Shown: positions 1-6,528 of the stretch, piece after piece
Layout: each line of letters begins with the position of its first letter
Numbering within the stretch: position 1 is the stretch's first letter
DNA from: Clostridiaceae bacterium
Lineage (GTDB): Bacteria; Bacillota; Clostridia; Oscillospirales; Acutalibacteraceae
Direction of reading: 5' to 3'
NCBI GenBank assembly: GCA_904501675.1
Contig: CAJGCL010000038.1
Span: 1-16,159, forward strand
Length of the DNA stretch: 16,159 nucleotides
The notes under the pieces: model-generated
The model's database searches: none
The model's input: the letters and a program-made list of their open reading frames with translations, nothing else
What the model was told of the DNA's origin: nothing
Program-made: the position numbers and the translations under genes

Positions 1-149
1 ACAACCTCAACATCGTCGCATTTAAGGTAGCTTTTAAGGTGTGCTTCTGCAATCCAACCGCAACCGATAATACCTACTTTAAGCTTCTTTCCGTTATAAA
101 CTCTTGCTTCCTCATGTTTTTCTTTGAAAGCATCAAGAATACCTGCCAT
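1..149 (-). CDS. Gfo/Idh/MocA-family oxidoreductase, N-terminal fragment (cut by window edge)
   Basis: Only the first 49 codons are inside the window; the gene continues beyond base 1. The start is ATG at 147-149, preceded by a strong GGAGG at 156-160. The fragment begins MAGILDAFKEKHEEARVY and then has the hydrophobic beta strand LKVGIIGCGWIAEAHL. This is a Rossmann G-x-G-x-x-A dinucleotide-binding loop of the type that opens the Gfo/Idh/MocA family of NAD(P)-dependent sugar or inositol dehydrogenases. A TATAAT-like -10 can be seen at 179-184, but no convincing -35. The substrate cannot be told from the N-terminus alone, and other Rossmann dehydrogenases are not fully excluded. Confidence 0.75.
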   Translation of the reverse strand, partial: MAGILDAFKEKHEEARVYNGKKLKVGIIGCGWIAEAHLKSYLKCDDVEV

Positions 150-348
150 AATTTACCTCCCAAAGGATATATTTTACTATTATAGACTAACATATTAAAG
201 TTTTTCTTTCAATAAAAAGGTAACAAAAACACCATCTCAAACATGCACAAAAAACACTTTTTAGAGTTGTAAAACTTGCCCAAACACACAATAAAACAAC
301 TTGATATATCTATGTAAAAGCATCATTGTTAACAATTTGTTCATAAAG

Positions 349-377
349 TTGCAACAAGAACACAACAACAATATGCT
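349..377 (+). promoter_or_regulatory. Possible sigma-A promoter in the 150-516 gap
   Basis: TTGCAA (349-354) and TATGCT (372-377) are separated by exactly 17 bases on the plus strand. No plus-strand gene follows. A transcript from here would run about 80 bases, through a small AGGAA/TTCCT hairpin (404-421), into the strong hairpin at 426-464. The rest of 150-348 is AT-rich and shows nothing else recognisable. Confidence 0.25.
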
Positions 378-425
378 ACTATAACCTTGCCAATACGATA
401 CGTAGGAAGTTAAAAATTCCTCAAT

Positions 426-464
426 CAAGAAAAGACCACTGCAAGATGCAGTGGTCTTTTCTTG
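426..464. terminator. Strong hairpin terminator, probably of the PerR operon
   Basis: An 18-bp perfect stem (426-443 with 447-464) closes on a 3-base loop. The stem ends in an A-run on one side and a T-run on the other, so it could stop transcription from either direction. It lies 53 bases past the stop of the flavin reductase gene, which makes it the natural end of the leftward peroxide-defence operon. Confidence 0.8.
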
Positions 465-516
465 TTGTATTGGAGTATATAGATATATCTACACTGCAAA
501 TATATTTATATAATAC

Positions 517-1017
517 TCAATCACCCTTATATGTTGGGGCATTTTTGGGTGTTGTACCCTTGACTACCTTATGGTAATAGCTATATGTCATAGGTGTATC
601 TTTAGAAAGATTACCTGCGTCTGTAACCTGACCAAGGAAAACTGTATGTGTTTCGGTTTCCATTGTATTTATAACCTTGCAGGTTATGTATGACATAGCC
701 TGAGGAAGCACAGGAGTGAATTCTTTAACAAGAGGTTCAATACCTTCAAATTTGTCAACATCTTTACCGCTTCTGAATCCAAAGGAGCCAATTATAATAG
801 GGTCAACATTTTCTCCGAGAATGTTAACGGCAAAAATACCCGTATCTTTAATGCACTTGTTTGTATAGTTATCGTGGTTAATTGAAATTGCAATTGTAGC
901 TGGGTTTGCAGTTATCTGCATAGCAGAGTTTGCTGTACATCCTGTTGCCTTACCTTCACCCCAGGTTGTGATTACATAAACACCATACGATAAATTAAAT
1001 AATGCTGTGTTATCCAT
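517..1017 (-). CDS. Flavin reductase-like (FMN-binding) protein, Hrb-type
   Basis: This is a 166-aa protein of the flavin reductase-like, FMN-binding split-barrel family. Such proteins use reduced pyridine nucleotides to reduce a bound flavin and pass electrons to small iron proteins. Family signatures are the N-terminal SYGVYVITT strand and GCTANSAMQITANPATIAISI, which forms the flavin pocket. The ATG at 1015-1017 is chosen because GGAGG (1024-1028) sits 6 bases upstream; a longer reading to 1032 would place that ribosome binding site inside the gene. The C-terminal tail (PKNAPTYK) resembles the linker that joins this domain to rubredoxin in the high-molecular-weight rubredoxin (Hrb) of acetogens. 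Here rubredoxin is the separate gene just upstream, so the pair looks like a split Hrb. The role as electron donor to rubredoxin and rubrerythrin is inferred from family and context. Confidence 0.85.
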   Translation of the reverse strand: MDNTALFNLSYGVYVITTWGEGKATGCTANSAMQITANPATIAISINHDNYTNKCIKDTGIFAVNILGENVDPIIIGSFGFRSGKDVDKFEGIEPLVKEFTPVLPQAMSYITCKVINTMETETHTVFLGQVTDAGNLSKDTPMTYSYYHKVVKGTTPKNAPTYKGD

Positions 1018-1040
1018 ATTTTTCCTCCGCAAACATTTTA

Positions 1041-1071
1041 CAAAACCGACGAAGTCAGCTGACTCCGTCGG
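1041..1071 (-). terminator. Intra-operon hairpin between rubredoxin and flavin reductase genes
   Basis: Bases 1046-1058 pair with 1059-1071 over 13 positions. In the minus-strand RNA the single mismatch becomes a G-U pair, and TTTTG follows (1045-1041). This would act as a partial terminator or processing site between the two genes, lowering flavin reductase output relative to rubredoxin. The T-run is short, so full termination is doubtful. Confidence 0.5.
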
Positions 1072-1083
1072 CTTCGCTTTTTA

Positions 1084-1236
1084 TTACTCTTCCTCAAACA
1101 TTTCTTTACCAAGTCCGCATGTTGGGCAAACCCAATCTTCAGGAACATCCTCCCATGCTGTACCCGGAGCAACACCATTTTCAGGGTCGCCTTTTTCAGG
1201 GTCATAAACATATCCACAAGGGCAAATATACTTCAA
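1084..1236 (-). CDS. Rubredoxin with CxC first knuckle, TTG start
   Basis: This 50-aa rubredoxin is a one-iron electron carrier, here probably between the flavin reductase and the rubrerythrin. The sequence has YICPCGYVYDPEKGD, the family's PGTAWEDVPEDWVCPTCG, and an acidic end. The start is TTG at 1234-1236, since no ATG exists upstream in frame; AGGAG lies 8 bases before it. Rubredoxins normally bind iron with two C-x-x-C knuckles. The second (C37-P-T-C40) is normal, but the first is C5-P-C7, one residue short, directly before the invariant GYxYD. The other core features are intact, so it is unlikely to be a decayed gene. It lies 58 bases after the rubrerythrin gene in the same operon. Confidence 0.9.
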   Translation of the reverse strand: MKYICPCGYVYDPEKGDPENGVAPGTAWEDVPEDWVCPTCGLGKEMFEEE

Positions 1237-1294
1237 AGAAATCTCTCCTTTTTGTGTTTTGTCCTATATAGTATGCCACAATTCTGAGGAATTA

Positions 1295-1840
1295 TTAACC
1301 AAAATATCTCTTAAGAAGACCTTCGAATGCTTTGCCGTGTCTTGCCTCATCGCGAGCCATTTCGTGAACTGTATCGTGGATAGCGTCGAGATTCTGCTCT
1401 TTAGCCATCTTTGCAAGCTCAAACTTACCTGCAGTTGCGCCGTTTTCAGCAGCAACTCTCATTTCGAGGTTTTTCTTTGTAGAATCTGTTACAAGCTCAC
1501 CGAGAAGCTCTGCAAATTTTGCTGCGTGCTCTGCCTCTTCATAAGCTGCTTTTTCCCAGTAAAGACCGATTTCAGGATAACCCTCTCTATGAGCAACTCG
1601 TGCCATTGCAAGATACATACCAACCTCTGTGCACTCGCCTTCGAAATTAGCGCGAAGACCTGCGATGATTTCATCGCTAACGCCCTTAGCTACACCGAGA
1701 ACGTGCTCTGCAGCCCAAGTCATTTCTTCTTCTTTAACTTCTACAAATTTTTCAGCAGGTGCCTTGCAAAGTGGGCAAGCAGCTGGTGGGTTTTCGCCTT
1801 CAACAATCTGACCGCAAACTAAGCATTTCCATTTTTTCAT
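1295..1840 (-). CDS. Reverse rubrerythrin (peroxide reductase)
   Basis: This is a 181-aa cytoplasmic protein that reduces hydrogen peroxide in anaerobes. The rubredoxin domain comes first (C6, C9, C22, C25, in CLVCG and CPLC). The four-helix ferritin-like di-iron domain follows (about 45-178), with helix motifs FEGECTEVGMY, YEEAEH (E102-x-x-H105) and ARDEARHG. In classical rubrerythrin the order is the opposite, so this is the reverse type known from clostridia, where it is strongly induced by oxygen or peroxide. ATG at 1838-1840 is chosen because AGGAG sits 9 bases upstream; a six-codon extension would absorb that site. The gene lies 39 bases downstream of the PerR-like gene, and its transcript continues into rubredoxin, its probable electron donor. 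Confidence 0.93.
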   Translation of the reverse strand: MKKWKCLVCGQIVEGENPPAACPLCKAPAEKFVEVKEEEMTWAAEHVLGVAKGVSDEIIAGLRANFEGECTEVGMYLAMARVAHREGYPEIGLYWEKAAYEEAEHAAKFAELLGELVTDSTKKNLEMRVAAENGATAGKFELAKMAKEQNLDAIHDTVHEMARDEARHGKAFEGLLKRYFG

Positions 1841-1879
1841 AACAATTTTCTCCTTCAAATATAAAATTTAATTTTTAAC

Positions 1880-2251
1880 TCATATATTATTTCGGCATAC
1901 ATTGCATAAGCCGTAATAAACTGTTTTTTGTGATTCAACCTGAAGCCCTAAATCACTTAAATCCTTTGGAACCTGTGGTGTACAGAACACATCTGTAATA
2001 TTATAACAGCTTTTGCACAAAAAGTGAATATGGTCTGTAAGATTTCCCTCATAGTGCACTTTTGTATCGCTGCTTTCAACTATTGTTATAAGACCTTCGT
2101 CTTTTAACTGACCAAGATTTCTGTAAACAGTTCCTAAACTGATGTTGGGAATCTTTTCTTTAACTCTTTCATAAATCATATCAGCTGTAGGGTGGTCGCA
2201 GGAGTGTTTAAGCACATCTAAAACAGCATCTCTCTGCTTTGAGCTTCTCAT
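1880..2251 (-). CDS. perR: PerR-type Fur-family peroxide-sensing repressor
   Basis: This is a 123-aa winged-helix repressor of the Fur family. The DNA-binding part (about 1-65) contains HPTADMIYE and SLGTVYRNL. The dimer part has a structural zinc site (C79-x-x-C82 and C116-x-x-C119) and the DHIH motif (H74, H76). By alignment with Bacillus PerR from memory, H20 matches oxidation-sensitive H37, and D87 matches D104, whose Asp favours PerR over Fur. The ligand matching D85 is Glu (E68). The N-terminal helix of about 17 residues is missing. ATG at 2249-2251 is supported by AGGAG 8 bases upstream; an upstream in-frame extension overlaps the promoter and is not used. The gene heads the operon with rubrerythrin, rubredoxin and flavin reductase. 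Confidence 0.85.
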   Translation of the reverse strand: MRSSKQRDAVLDVLKHSCDHPTADMIYERVKEKIPNISLGTVYRNLGQLKDEGLITIVESSDTKVHYEGNLTDHIHFLCKSCYNITDVFCTPQVPKDLSDLGLQVESQKTVYYGLCNVCRNNI

Positions 2252-2277
2252 CGAATCAACTCCTCTCTGCAACAAGT

Positions 2278-2290
2278 AGTAATGATTACT
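2278..2290. promoter_or_regulatory. Candidate PerR operator (autoregulatory)
   Basis: AGTAATGATTACT is a perfect 6-1-6 inverted repeat. It matches the spacing and ATTA core of PerR/Fur boxes (TTATAAT-n-ATTATAA). It lies just downstream of the -10 and the probable start of transcription, where a bound repressor would block the operon. Confidence 0.65.
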
Positions 2291-2302
2291 GTTTGCATTT
2301 AT

Positions 2303-2331
2303 AATATAACAGATACTTTTTAATTTGTCAA
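2303..2331 (-). promoter_or_regulatory. Sigma-A promoter of the PerR/rubrerythrin operon
   Basis: On the minus strand, TTGACA (2331-2326) and TATATT (2308-2303) are 17 bases apart. A TG one base before the -10 adds extended -10 character. This is the best-formed promoter in the left half of the window. Confidence 0.85.
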
Positions 2332-2386
2332 CAACTTTTTTCAAAAAATTTTAAAACATTTTTACCACGTTAAATCATAATAAAGA

Positions 2387-2415
2387 AGAGCTTCCTTTAT
2401 TAAAAAAGAAGCTCT
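2387..2415 (-). terminator. Terminator overlapping the end of the YkgJ-like gene
   Basis: AGAGCTTC (2387-2394) pairs with GAAGCTCT (2408-2415) around a 13-base T-rich loop. In minus-strand RNA the hairpin is followed by TCTTTATTATG. The stop codon of the 2400-2888 gene sits in the loop, so the last codons form one arm. It separates this gene from the PerR operon. Confidence 0.55.
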
Positions 2416-2888
2416 ATGAGTTTATTTATATCTTCAATTTCTGCGGAAAGTTTTCTGTATGTATCTGCAGTTTCTTCATTGAGCAGAAGATACTTACCTA
2501 CCCTTTTTACTGACTTGATAAACTCTTTTGTAAATTGATATTCCTCTGAGCATAACGGACAATCAGCACGAGGATCAAATTCTACCTGAATATATTCCCT
2601 ACCGTTTTCATTTTTAATAACAGGGAAAAGCGGATATATTCTGCATGAAAGAGGTCTGTAGTTTCTGTTGCAAGCACCACCGCACACCGCGATTTTAAAA
2701 CTCTCATCGTCAATAATTACATTTATATCTTTATCAAGAAGTTTTTCTTCACCCGGAAAAAGAACCATACCTGTTTTATTATCACCCTTGCAACATTTTC
2801 CATTACAAATTTTTCCGCAATCAAAATTAAGCGGTGTAACATTTCTTAATAATGAATAACAAGAACTTATAACATTTTCTTTTTTCAT
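2400..2888 (-). CDS. YkgJ-like cysteine-cluster (putative metal-binding) protein
   Basis: This 162-aa protein belongs to the YkgJ/UPF0153 family, which is thought to bind zinc or an iron-sulphur centre; its cellular job is not known. The conserved cluster is visible as C24-x3-C28-x3-C32-C33. It is followed by C69, C73, the family hallmark RPLSCRIYP (C82), and C110-x-x-C113. The protein is soluble, with no signal peptide or membrane segment. The start at 2886-2888 has a modest AGGTGA a few bases upstream. It is divergent from the DUF1540 gene, and its 3' hairpin ends its transcript before the PerR operon, so it is probably a single-gene unit. Confidence 0.8.
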   Translation of the reverse strand: MKKENVISSCYSLLRNVTPLNFDCGKICNGKCCKGDNKTGMVLFPGEEKLLDKDINVIIDDESFKIAVCGGACNRNYRPLSCRIYPLFPVIKNENGREYIQVEFDPRADCPLCSEEYQFTKEFIKSVKRVGKYLLLNEETADTYRKLSAEIEDINKLIELLF

Positions 2889-2969
2889 AATTCACCTATA
2901 AATAATAAAAATCCGGTTAAACTATCTGTAACAGCAGAATAATCTGCTGAAAAAAAGGAGGAAAACATA

Positions 2970-3140
2970 ATGAACGACAAGAAAAACAACAGTATTGGCT
3001 GTACAGTTGAAAGCTGTAAATATCATTGCAATAGCGAAAACTACTGCACAAAGAACGCTATTAAAGTAGGCGGTTGCAACTGCGACCCTAAGTCAGTAGA
3101 CGCAACATGCTGCCAGTCATTTGAAGCAAAAACTTATTAA
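2970..3140 (+). CDS. Small cysteine-rich DUF1540 protein
   Basis: This is a 56-aa protein and the only plus-strand gene seen. It has eight cysteines (C11, C16, C20, C26, C36, C38, C47, C48) in the pattern IGCTVESCKYHC, then YCTKNAIKV, then CCQSFE. This matches the DUF1540 domain of small clostridial and bacillar proteins, which probably bind metal and have no established function. The start is secure: GGAGG at 2957-2961, 8 bases before ATG. A CAGCAGA/TCTGCTG hairpin (2932-2949) lies in its 5' leader. A strong terminator starts 5 bases after the stop codon, so it is a single-gene transcript. Confidence 0.9.
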   Translation: MNDKKNNSIGCTVESCKYHCNSENYCTKNAIKVGGCNCDPKSVDATCCQSFEAKTY

Positions 3141-3145
3141 TACTG

Positions 3146-3180
3146 AAAAAGCAGGATTTAAAAATCCTGCTTTTTATTTT
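3146..3180. terminator. Bidirectional terminator shared by convergent genes
   Basis: A 14-bp perfect stem (3146-3159 with 3162-3175) has an A-run on one side and a T-run on the other. It ends the plus-strand DUF1540 gene and overlaps the stop codon (3174-3176) of the convergent GH110-like gene, so it serves both. Confidence 0.9.
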
Positions 3181-4841
3181 GGACAATCTGAAACAAGATT
3201 TTCCGTATTATTAGAAACAACCCATTTACTATTCAAGGCTCTGCCCTTATAAACATTGTTTCTCATAACAATATTTTCTGAAGAAGAAACACAAAGAGCA
3301 TGAATATTATTAATAACAAACAAATTGTTTTCAATAGCAATATTTTTATGAACGGAGCCGGCATAACGTCTGTTATCAGGTTCAATAAGTATGGCGCTAT
3401 CCTCACAATTCATAAAAGCGTTACCACTGATACTCATATTCTCAACGGAACTGCCCTCAAATGTGCGAGACACATCGCCACCTATTGAAATGCCATTTTC
3501 GCCTGTGTTCAAAAATCTGTTACCTTCAATTTTCACTTTACCACGAGTTGTACAAAGAACGCCTGAACCTGCTACCCTGTTAACTGTATTTGCATTGAAC
3601 TCAAAATCAGGATTTGCAGGAACGCACTCAACATAACCGCCTTCTTTTAAAGGTGGATCATATGTTGCAAGCAAAAGATCATAGTAATAATCGTCTCTGA
3701 GAGTTGCGTGAAGAATTTTAGTTCTTCCAACTTCTAAAAGAGTTTTAGGGTCAATGAAAGCAATTATATCTCCGTCTCTCAGGCATTGAAAGCCATAACT
3801 CTGAGGATTAGGGAATTTCACGGTCATTTTATCTTTGTTGCTTTCTGTGATTTTAAAATAGATGTTATGAACATTACAAGCGTTATCTCCGCATCCATCA
3901 AAATTAGAATTAAGCACACTGATTTTACCTCTGCACATACTGAAATGAACAAAATCAGCAAACGAACAGAAATCAGCTTCGGCTTTTGGATTTGGTGAAA
4001 AATCAAGTCCATCCAATGTAATGTTTTCACTATCCTGAGCAATAAGTGCGTGGGAATAATTGAAGGTTTGTTTTATATTTGTAAGTTGGATATTTTTGGA
4101 ACCTTCAATAAAAATACCAACTTCCTCACGGACTGCAGGGTAAATATAAAAAATCTGCCCAACCTGAAAGTCTTTAGGAACAATAAAACGAGCATTGAAA
4201 ACCCTTTGAGAAACTCTTTTAAGATTTGCAACACCAAAAAGAGGATGGCTACCATTTCTTTTTATATGAAACAAATTATCAGGATTAGCTGTAGGAGTCC
4301 ACCCTGCACTATTTTTATAATCCGTAAGAGAAAGCTTGTAATCTGTGCCTACCCAATAGAAATCCCCGTTTTCTTCAACAATTTGGCTTTGATAATCAAC
4401 CTCAAATGTAATATAAAATGGTGAAGCTTTTGTTATGGTAAGCTTGTGCACATTAGGATACACAGTTTCAATGTTAAGGTTTTTAATTTTTAAATTTTCA
4501 CAGTTTTTAATATATATATGGCTCATTTTGCCGTCCATTATAAAATTGGAACCGCCGCAATCGATGTCCATGTTTTTTATATTTTCAATCACAACAGCAG
4601 TTTTATGGAGATTTTTCTCCACACCTTTTGGGTATTCGTTCTCAGCAATAGTGTTTGAAATATGCATTTTTCTCAAATCCGCATTTTTACTGCAGAACAC
4701 ATAATTACCCTTTAAAAGAGTGAGGTTTTTATTTATAGCAGTCTGGGATGTGGTAGTAAAAAGATTTCTGAATCCCACGGTTGCCTCAATATTCGGTTTT
4801 ACACTAAAGGATTCAGGATAAATTACCACATTTTTCACCAT
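3174..4841 (-). CDS. GH110-like parallel beta-helix protein (alpha-galactosidase related)
   Basis: This 555-aa protein has repeated short strands of the right-handed beta-helix type (for example NITLDGLDF, KISVLNSNF, KVKIEGNRF, NMSISGNAF, NIAIENNLF). Local order and wording match GH110 alpha-1,3-galactosidases: ADFVHFSMCRGKISV (295-309), GDNACNVHNIYFKI (318-331), PQSYGFQ and TTRGKVKIEGN. GH110 enzymes remove terminal alpha-1,3-linked galactose. The family normally has an Asp pair in D-D-x-x-N-V-H-G; here it is D319-N320, with the upstream Asp at 296. No signal peptide is visible, so the protein should be cytoplasmic, unlike many secreted members. The start is uncertain: AAAAGG touches the ATG at 4839-4841, and the next codon is GTG. 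Activity may be altered or lost. Confidence 0.7.
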   Translation of the reverse strand: MVKNVVIYPESFSVKPNIEATVGFRNLFTTTSQTAINKNLTLLKGNYVFCSKNADLRKMHISNTIAENEYPKGVEKNLHKTAVVIENIKNMDIDCGGSNFIMDGKMSHIYIKNCENLKIKNLNIETVYPNVHKLTITKASPFYITFEVDYQSQIVEENGDFYWVGTDYKLSLTDYKNSAGWTPTANPDNLFHIKRNGSHPLFGVANLKRVSQRVFNARFIVPKDFQVGQIFYIYPAVREEVGIFIEGSKNIQLTNIKQTFNYSHALIAQDSENITLDGLDFSPNPKAEADFCSFADFVHFSMCRGKISVLNSNFDGCGDNACNVHNIYFKITESNKDKMTVKFPNPQSYGFQCLRDGDIIAFIDPKTLLEVGRTKILHATLRDDYYYDLLLATYDPPLKEGGYVECVPANPDFEFNANTVNRVAGSGVLCTTRGKVKIEGNRFLNTGENGISIGGDVSRTFEGSSVENMSISGNAFMNCEDSAILIEPDNRRYAGSVHKNIAIENNLFVINNIHALCVSSSENIVMRNNVYKGRALNSKWVVSNNTENLVSDCPK

Positions 4842-4873
4842 CCTTTTCTAATTACATCTAAAAAGCCTTGCAA

Positions 4874-4949
4874 AACGGTCAGTGCCCGTTCCCTACGATT
4901 TTACTTTCGTATACGGTAACTATAGGGCACGGATACCAGCCGTGCCCTA
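4874..4949. repeat. REP-like double hairpin downstream of the LCP gene
   Basis: Two related motifs face each other in the 112-base gap. AACGG/CCGTT flank TCAGTGC (4874-4890), and TAGGGCACGG (4923-4932) pairs perfectly with CCGTGCCCTA (4940-4949). Read on the minus strand both units start GTAGGGxACGG. The first unit recurs at 10403-10420. This looks like a short non-autonomous intergenic repeat that may also serve as the end of the LCP transcript. Confidence 0.55.
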
Positions 4950-4953
4950 CAGT

Positions 4954-6129
4954 TTATGATGCAGCCTCAGTTAAGGTTTCAGTTGTCTCCTCAGTAGTTA
5001 CCTCTGTTGTTTCCGGATTATTGCCACCTCTGTCATCGCTGAGCATAATATTTGTTTCACCATAAATCGCGTGTTGAAGAGTCTGGGCAGCAAGAGGATA
5101 ATCAACCTCCCAATACCAAACGCTACCTGAATGAGCAGTTCTTGATGCTTCATCAGGCATAACGAGCTGATGAACAGTATAATCTGCCCATTTATTAACA
5201 ACTGCTTTTGTACCAAGAGCAAGCACTTCTGCTTCAGTATAACTTGATTCAAGATAAGGCATAACTGTAGCAACATAATCAGCAACCTCAGAGGCTTTAA
5301 TCCTTGTAGCATTATTAAGGAGCGAAAGCAGAACTCTGCGTTGGTTAGCGGTACGTGTTACATCGCCATCATTATAGCATTTACGACTACGGCAATAAGC
5401 AAGAGCCTCATCACCACTAAGTGTTACAGAAGAGCCGGACTTTATATTAAAGCCGTAGCTTCTGTTAAGATAGCTTGCTGTATTTTTATCAACAGAAACC
5501 GTAACTCCGCCAAACTTATCTATGACAGCTTTAAAGAGCGCAAAATTTATCATAGCATAGCCATCTATTCTGATTTTAAAGTGACCTTCTATAGTATCTA
5601 TAAGGTTGTCTATACCATAAAACGGAAAAGCTGAATTAATTTTATTGAAGCTACCTGCTCCTGATGGAGATTGAAGATATGCATAACTATCGCGCATAAT
5701 GGACGTAAATGTAATTTGGCCAAGCTCTGTATTTACAGAAGCAATAATCATTGAGTCTGTAAGACCGGAAACAGTGTTTTTATTACGTGTATCAACACCA
5801 ACGCAAAGAACATTAATAACATCTTTGCTGTACATTATGTCGCCGCCGTTTGTTACCCAGTTTTTAACTGTTGTTTTGTAGTCTGACGCATCGCCCTCAA
5901 ACATCTGCTCAAAAACAGGGTCATCTTCAAGTGTAACAGGAATAGTTTCATCATCGAAATCGTAAACCATTGTGTCCTCAACCGCCGGCGGTGCTTGTTT
6001 TATTTTTTTCCAGTAGGAAAAACCAACTGCAAATAATGCAATCACAATCGCAAGGAATATACACAGTATTGCGATTGCAATTTTCTTTCCTTTCTTACTG
6101 TTTTTTTCTTTTCTTTCTCTTTTAGCCAT
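4954..6129 (-). CDS. LytR-CpsA-Psr (LCP) family cell-envelope protein
   Basis: This is a 391-aa membrane-anchored protein. A lysine/arginine-rich cytoplasmic N-terminus (1-16) is followed by one transmembrane helix (about 17-40), then an extracellular LCP domain (about 104-320). Key residues are visible: D113 (VGVDTR), D125 (LTDSMII), R146-D147 (IMRDSY), R247/R249 (YCRSRK), then D256, R259 and Q263-R264-R265. LCP proteins transfer undecaprenyl-linked glycopolymers to peptidoglycan or sometimes to proteins. The C-terminus (about 374-391) is a Thr/Glu-rich low-complexity tail. The start at 6127-6129 has AAAGGTGA upstream. This leader is duplicated in front of the neighbouring four-helix-bundle gene, suggesting the original order was HPr-kinase-like gene then LCP. 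Confidence 0.92.
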   Translation of the reverse strand: MAKRERKEKNSKKGKKIAIAILCIFLAIVIALFAVGFSYWKKIKQAPPAVEDTMVYDFDDETIPVTLEDDPVFEQMFEGDASDYKTTVKNWVTNGGDIMYSKDVINVLCVGVDTRNKNTVSGLTDSMIIASVNTELGQITFTSIMRDSYAYLQSPSGAGSFNKINSAFPFYGIDNLIDTIEGHFKIRIDGYAMINFALFKAVIDKFGGVTVSVDKNTASYLNRSYGFNIKSGSSVTLSGDEALAYCRSRKCYNDGDVTRTANQRRVLLSLLNNATRIKASEVADYVATVMPYLESSYTEAEVLALGTKAVVNKWADYTVHQLVMPDEASRTAHSGSVWYWEVDYPLAAQTLQHAIYGETNIMLSDDRGGNNPETTEVTTEETTETLTEAAS

Positions 6130-6177
6130 AATATCACCTTTCAGCTATTAGCGATTAGCAAACAGCAATTAGCTATC
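6130..6177 (-). repeat. Leader copy 1: RBS plus heptad array, before LCP gene
   Basis: On the plus strand the AATATCACCTTTCAGCTATT segment precedes five 7-base units (6143-6177: AGCTATT, AGCGATT, AGCAAAC, AGCAATT, AGCTATC). On the minus strand this is a heptad array followed by the ribosome binding site AAAGGTGATATT of the LCP gene. The array also contains the stop codon of the four-helix-bundle gene (6169-6171). It is a direct repeat of 6529-6584. Confidence 0.85.
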
Positions 6178-6528
6178 TGTTTTAATTTTCTTAATAAGCG
6201 CATTCAACATTTTTCCAATTTCATCGCAATCTCGCAAAATTTCATTAATCGAAATTTCGTTAAGATATTCAAGTTTACTTGCGATTATTAACTGCGTTTC
6301 AAGTTCTGCTAAAGAACCTCTTGCTATACATAAAAACTGACAAAACTCCTTATCAGAATTTCTATCGTGTCCCTCTGCAATATTACTTGGCACAGATACA
6401 GCTGCTCGTTTTATTTGACTTGACAACCCATACATTTCCTCTTTTGGAAACATCTTAACAATGTCATATATTGATATAACAAGTTGAATTGATTTTTTCC
6501 AAACCACAAGTTCTTTATAACTTTGCAC
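6169..6528 (-). CDS. Four-helix-bundle protein (23S rRNA IVS-type)
   Basis: This 119-aa protein belongs to the four-helix-bundle family first seen in 23S rRNA intervening sequences (TIGR02436), which is related to the Avd accessory proteins of diversity-generating retroelements. Signatures are YKELVVWKKS at the N-terminus, then FPKEEMYGLSSQIKRAAVSVPSNIAEG and GSLAELETQL. The molecular role of free-standing members is not settled; nucleic-acid binding is usually suggested. Translation starts at GTG (6526-6528), 5 bases after AAGGTG. Both ends lie in duplicated sequence: its ribosome binding site repeats that of the LCP gene, and its stop codon is inside a heptad array. No rRNA is nearby. It looks inserted as a cassette between its neighbours. 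Confidence 0.9.
   Translation of the reverse strand: MQSYKELVVWKKSIQLVISIYDIVKMFPKEEMYGLSSQIKRAAVSVPSNIAEGHDRNSDKEFCQFLCIARGSLAELETQLIIASKLEYLNEISINEILRDCDEIGKMLNALIKKIKTDS

Noticed and set aside
1259..1822. Plus-strand 187-codon open frame opposite rubrerythrin
   Set aside because: It is the complement of a clear rubrerythrin gene, lacks a ribosome binding site and has a cysteine/phenylalanine-rich composition typical of antisense frames.
2252..2344. N-terminal extension of the PerR-like protein by 31 residues
   Set aside because: It covers the promoter, operator and ribosome binding site; the ATG at 2249-2251 has its own AGGAG and matches the family start.
6169..6528. Diversity-generating retroelement because of the Avd-like four-helix-bundle protein
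   Set aside because: No reverse transcriptase, template repeat or variable repeat was seen in the window.
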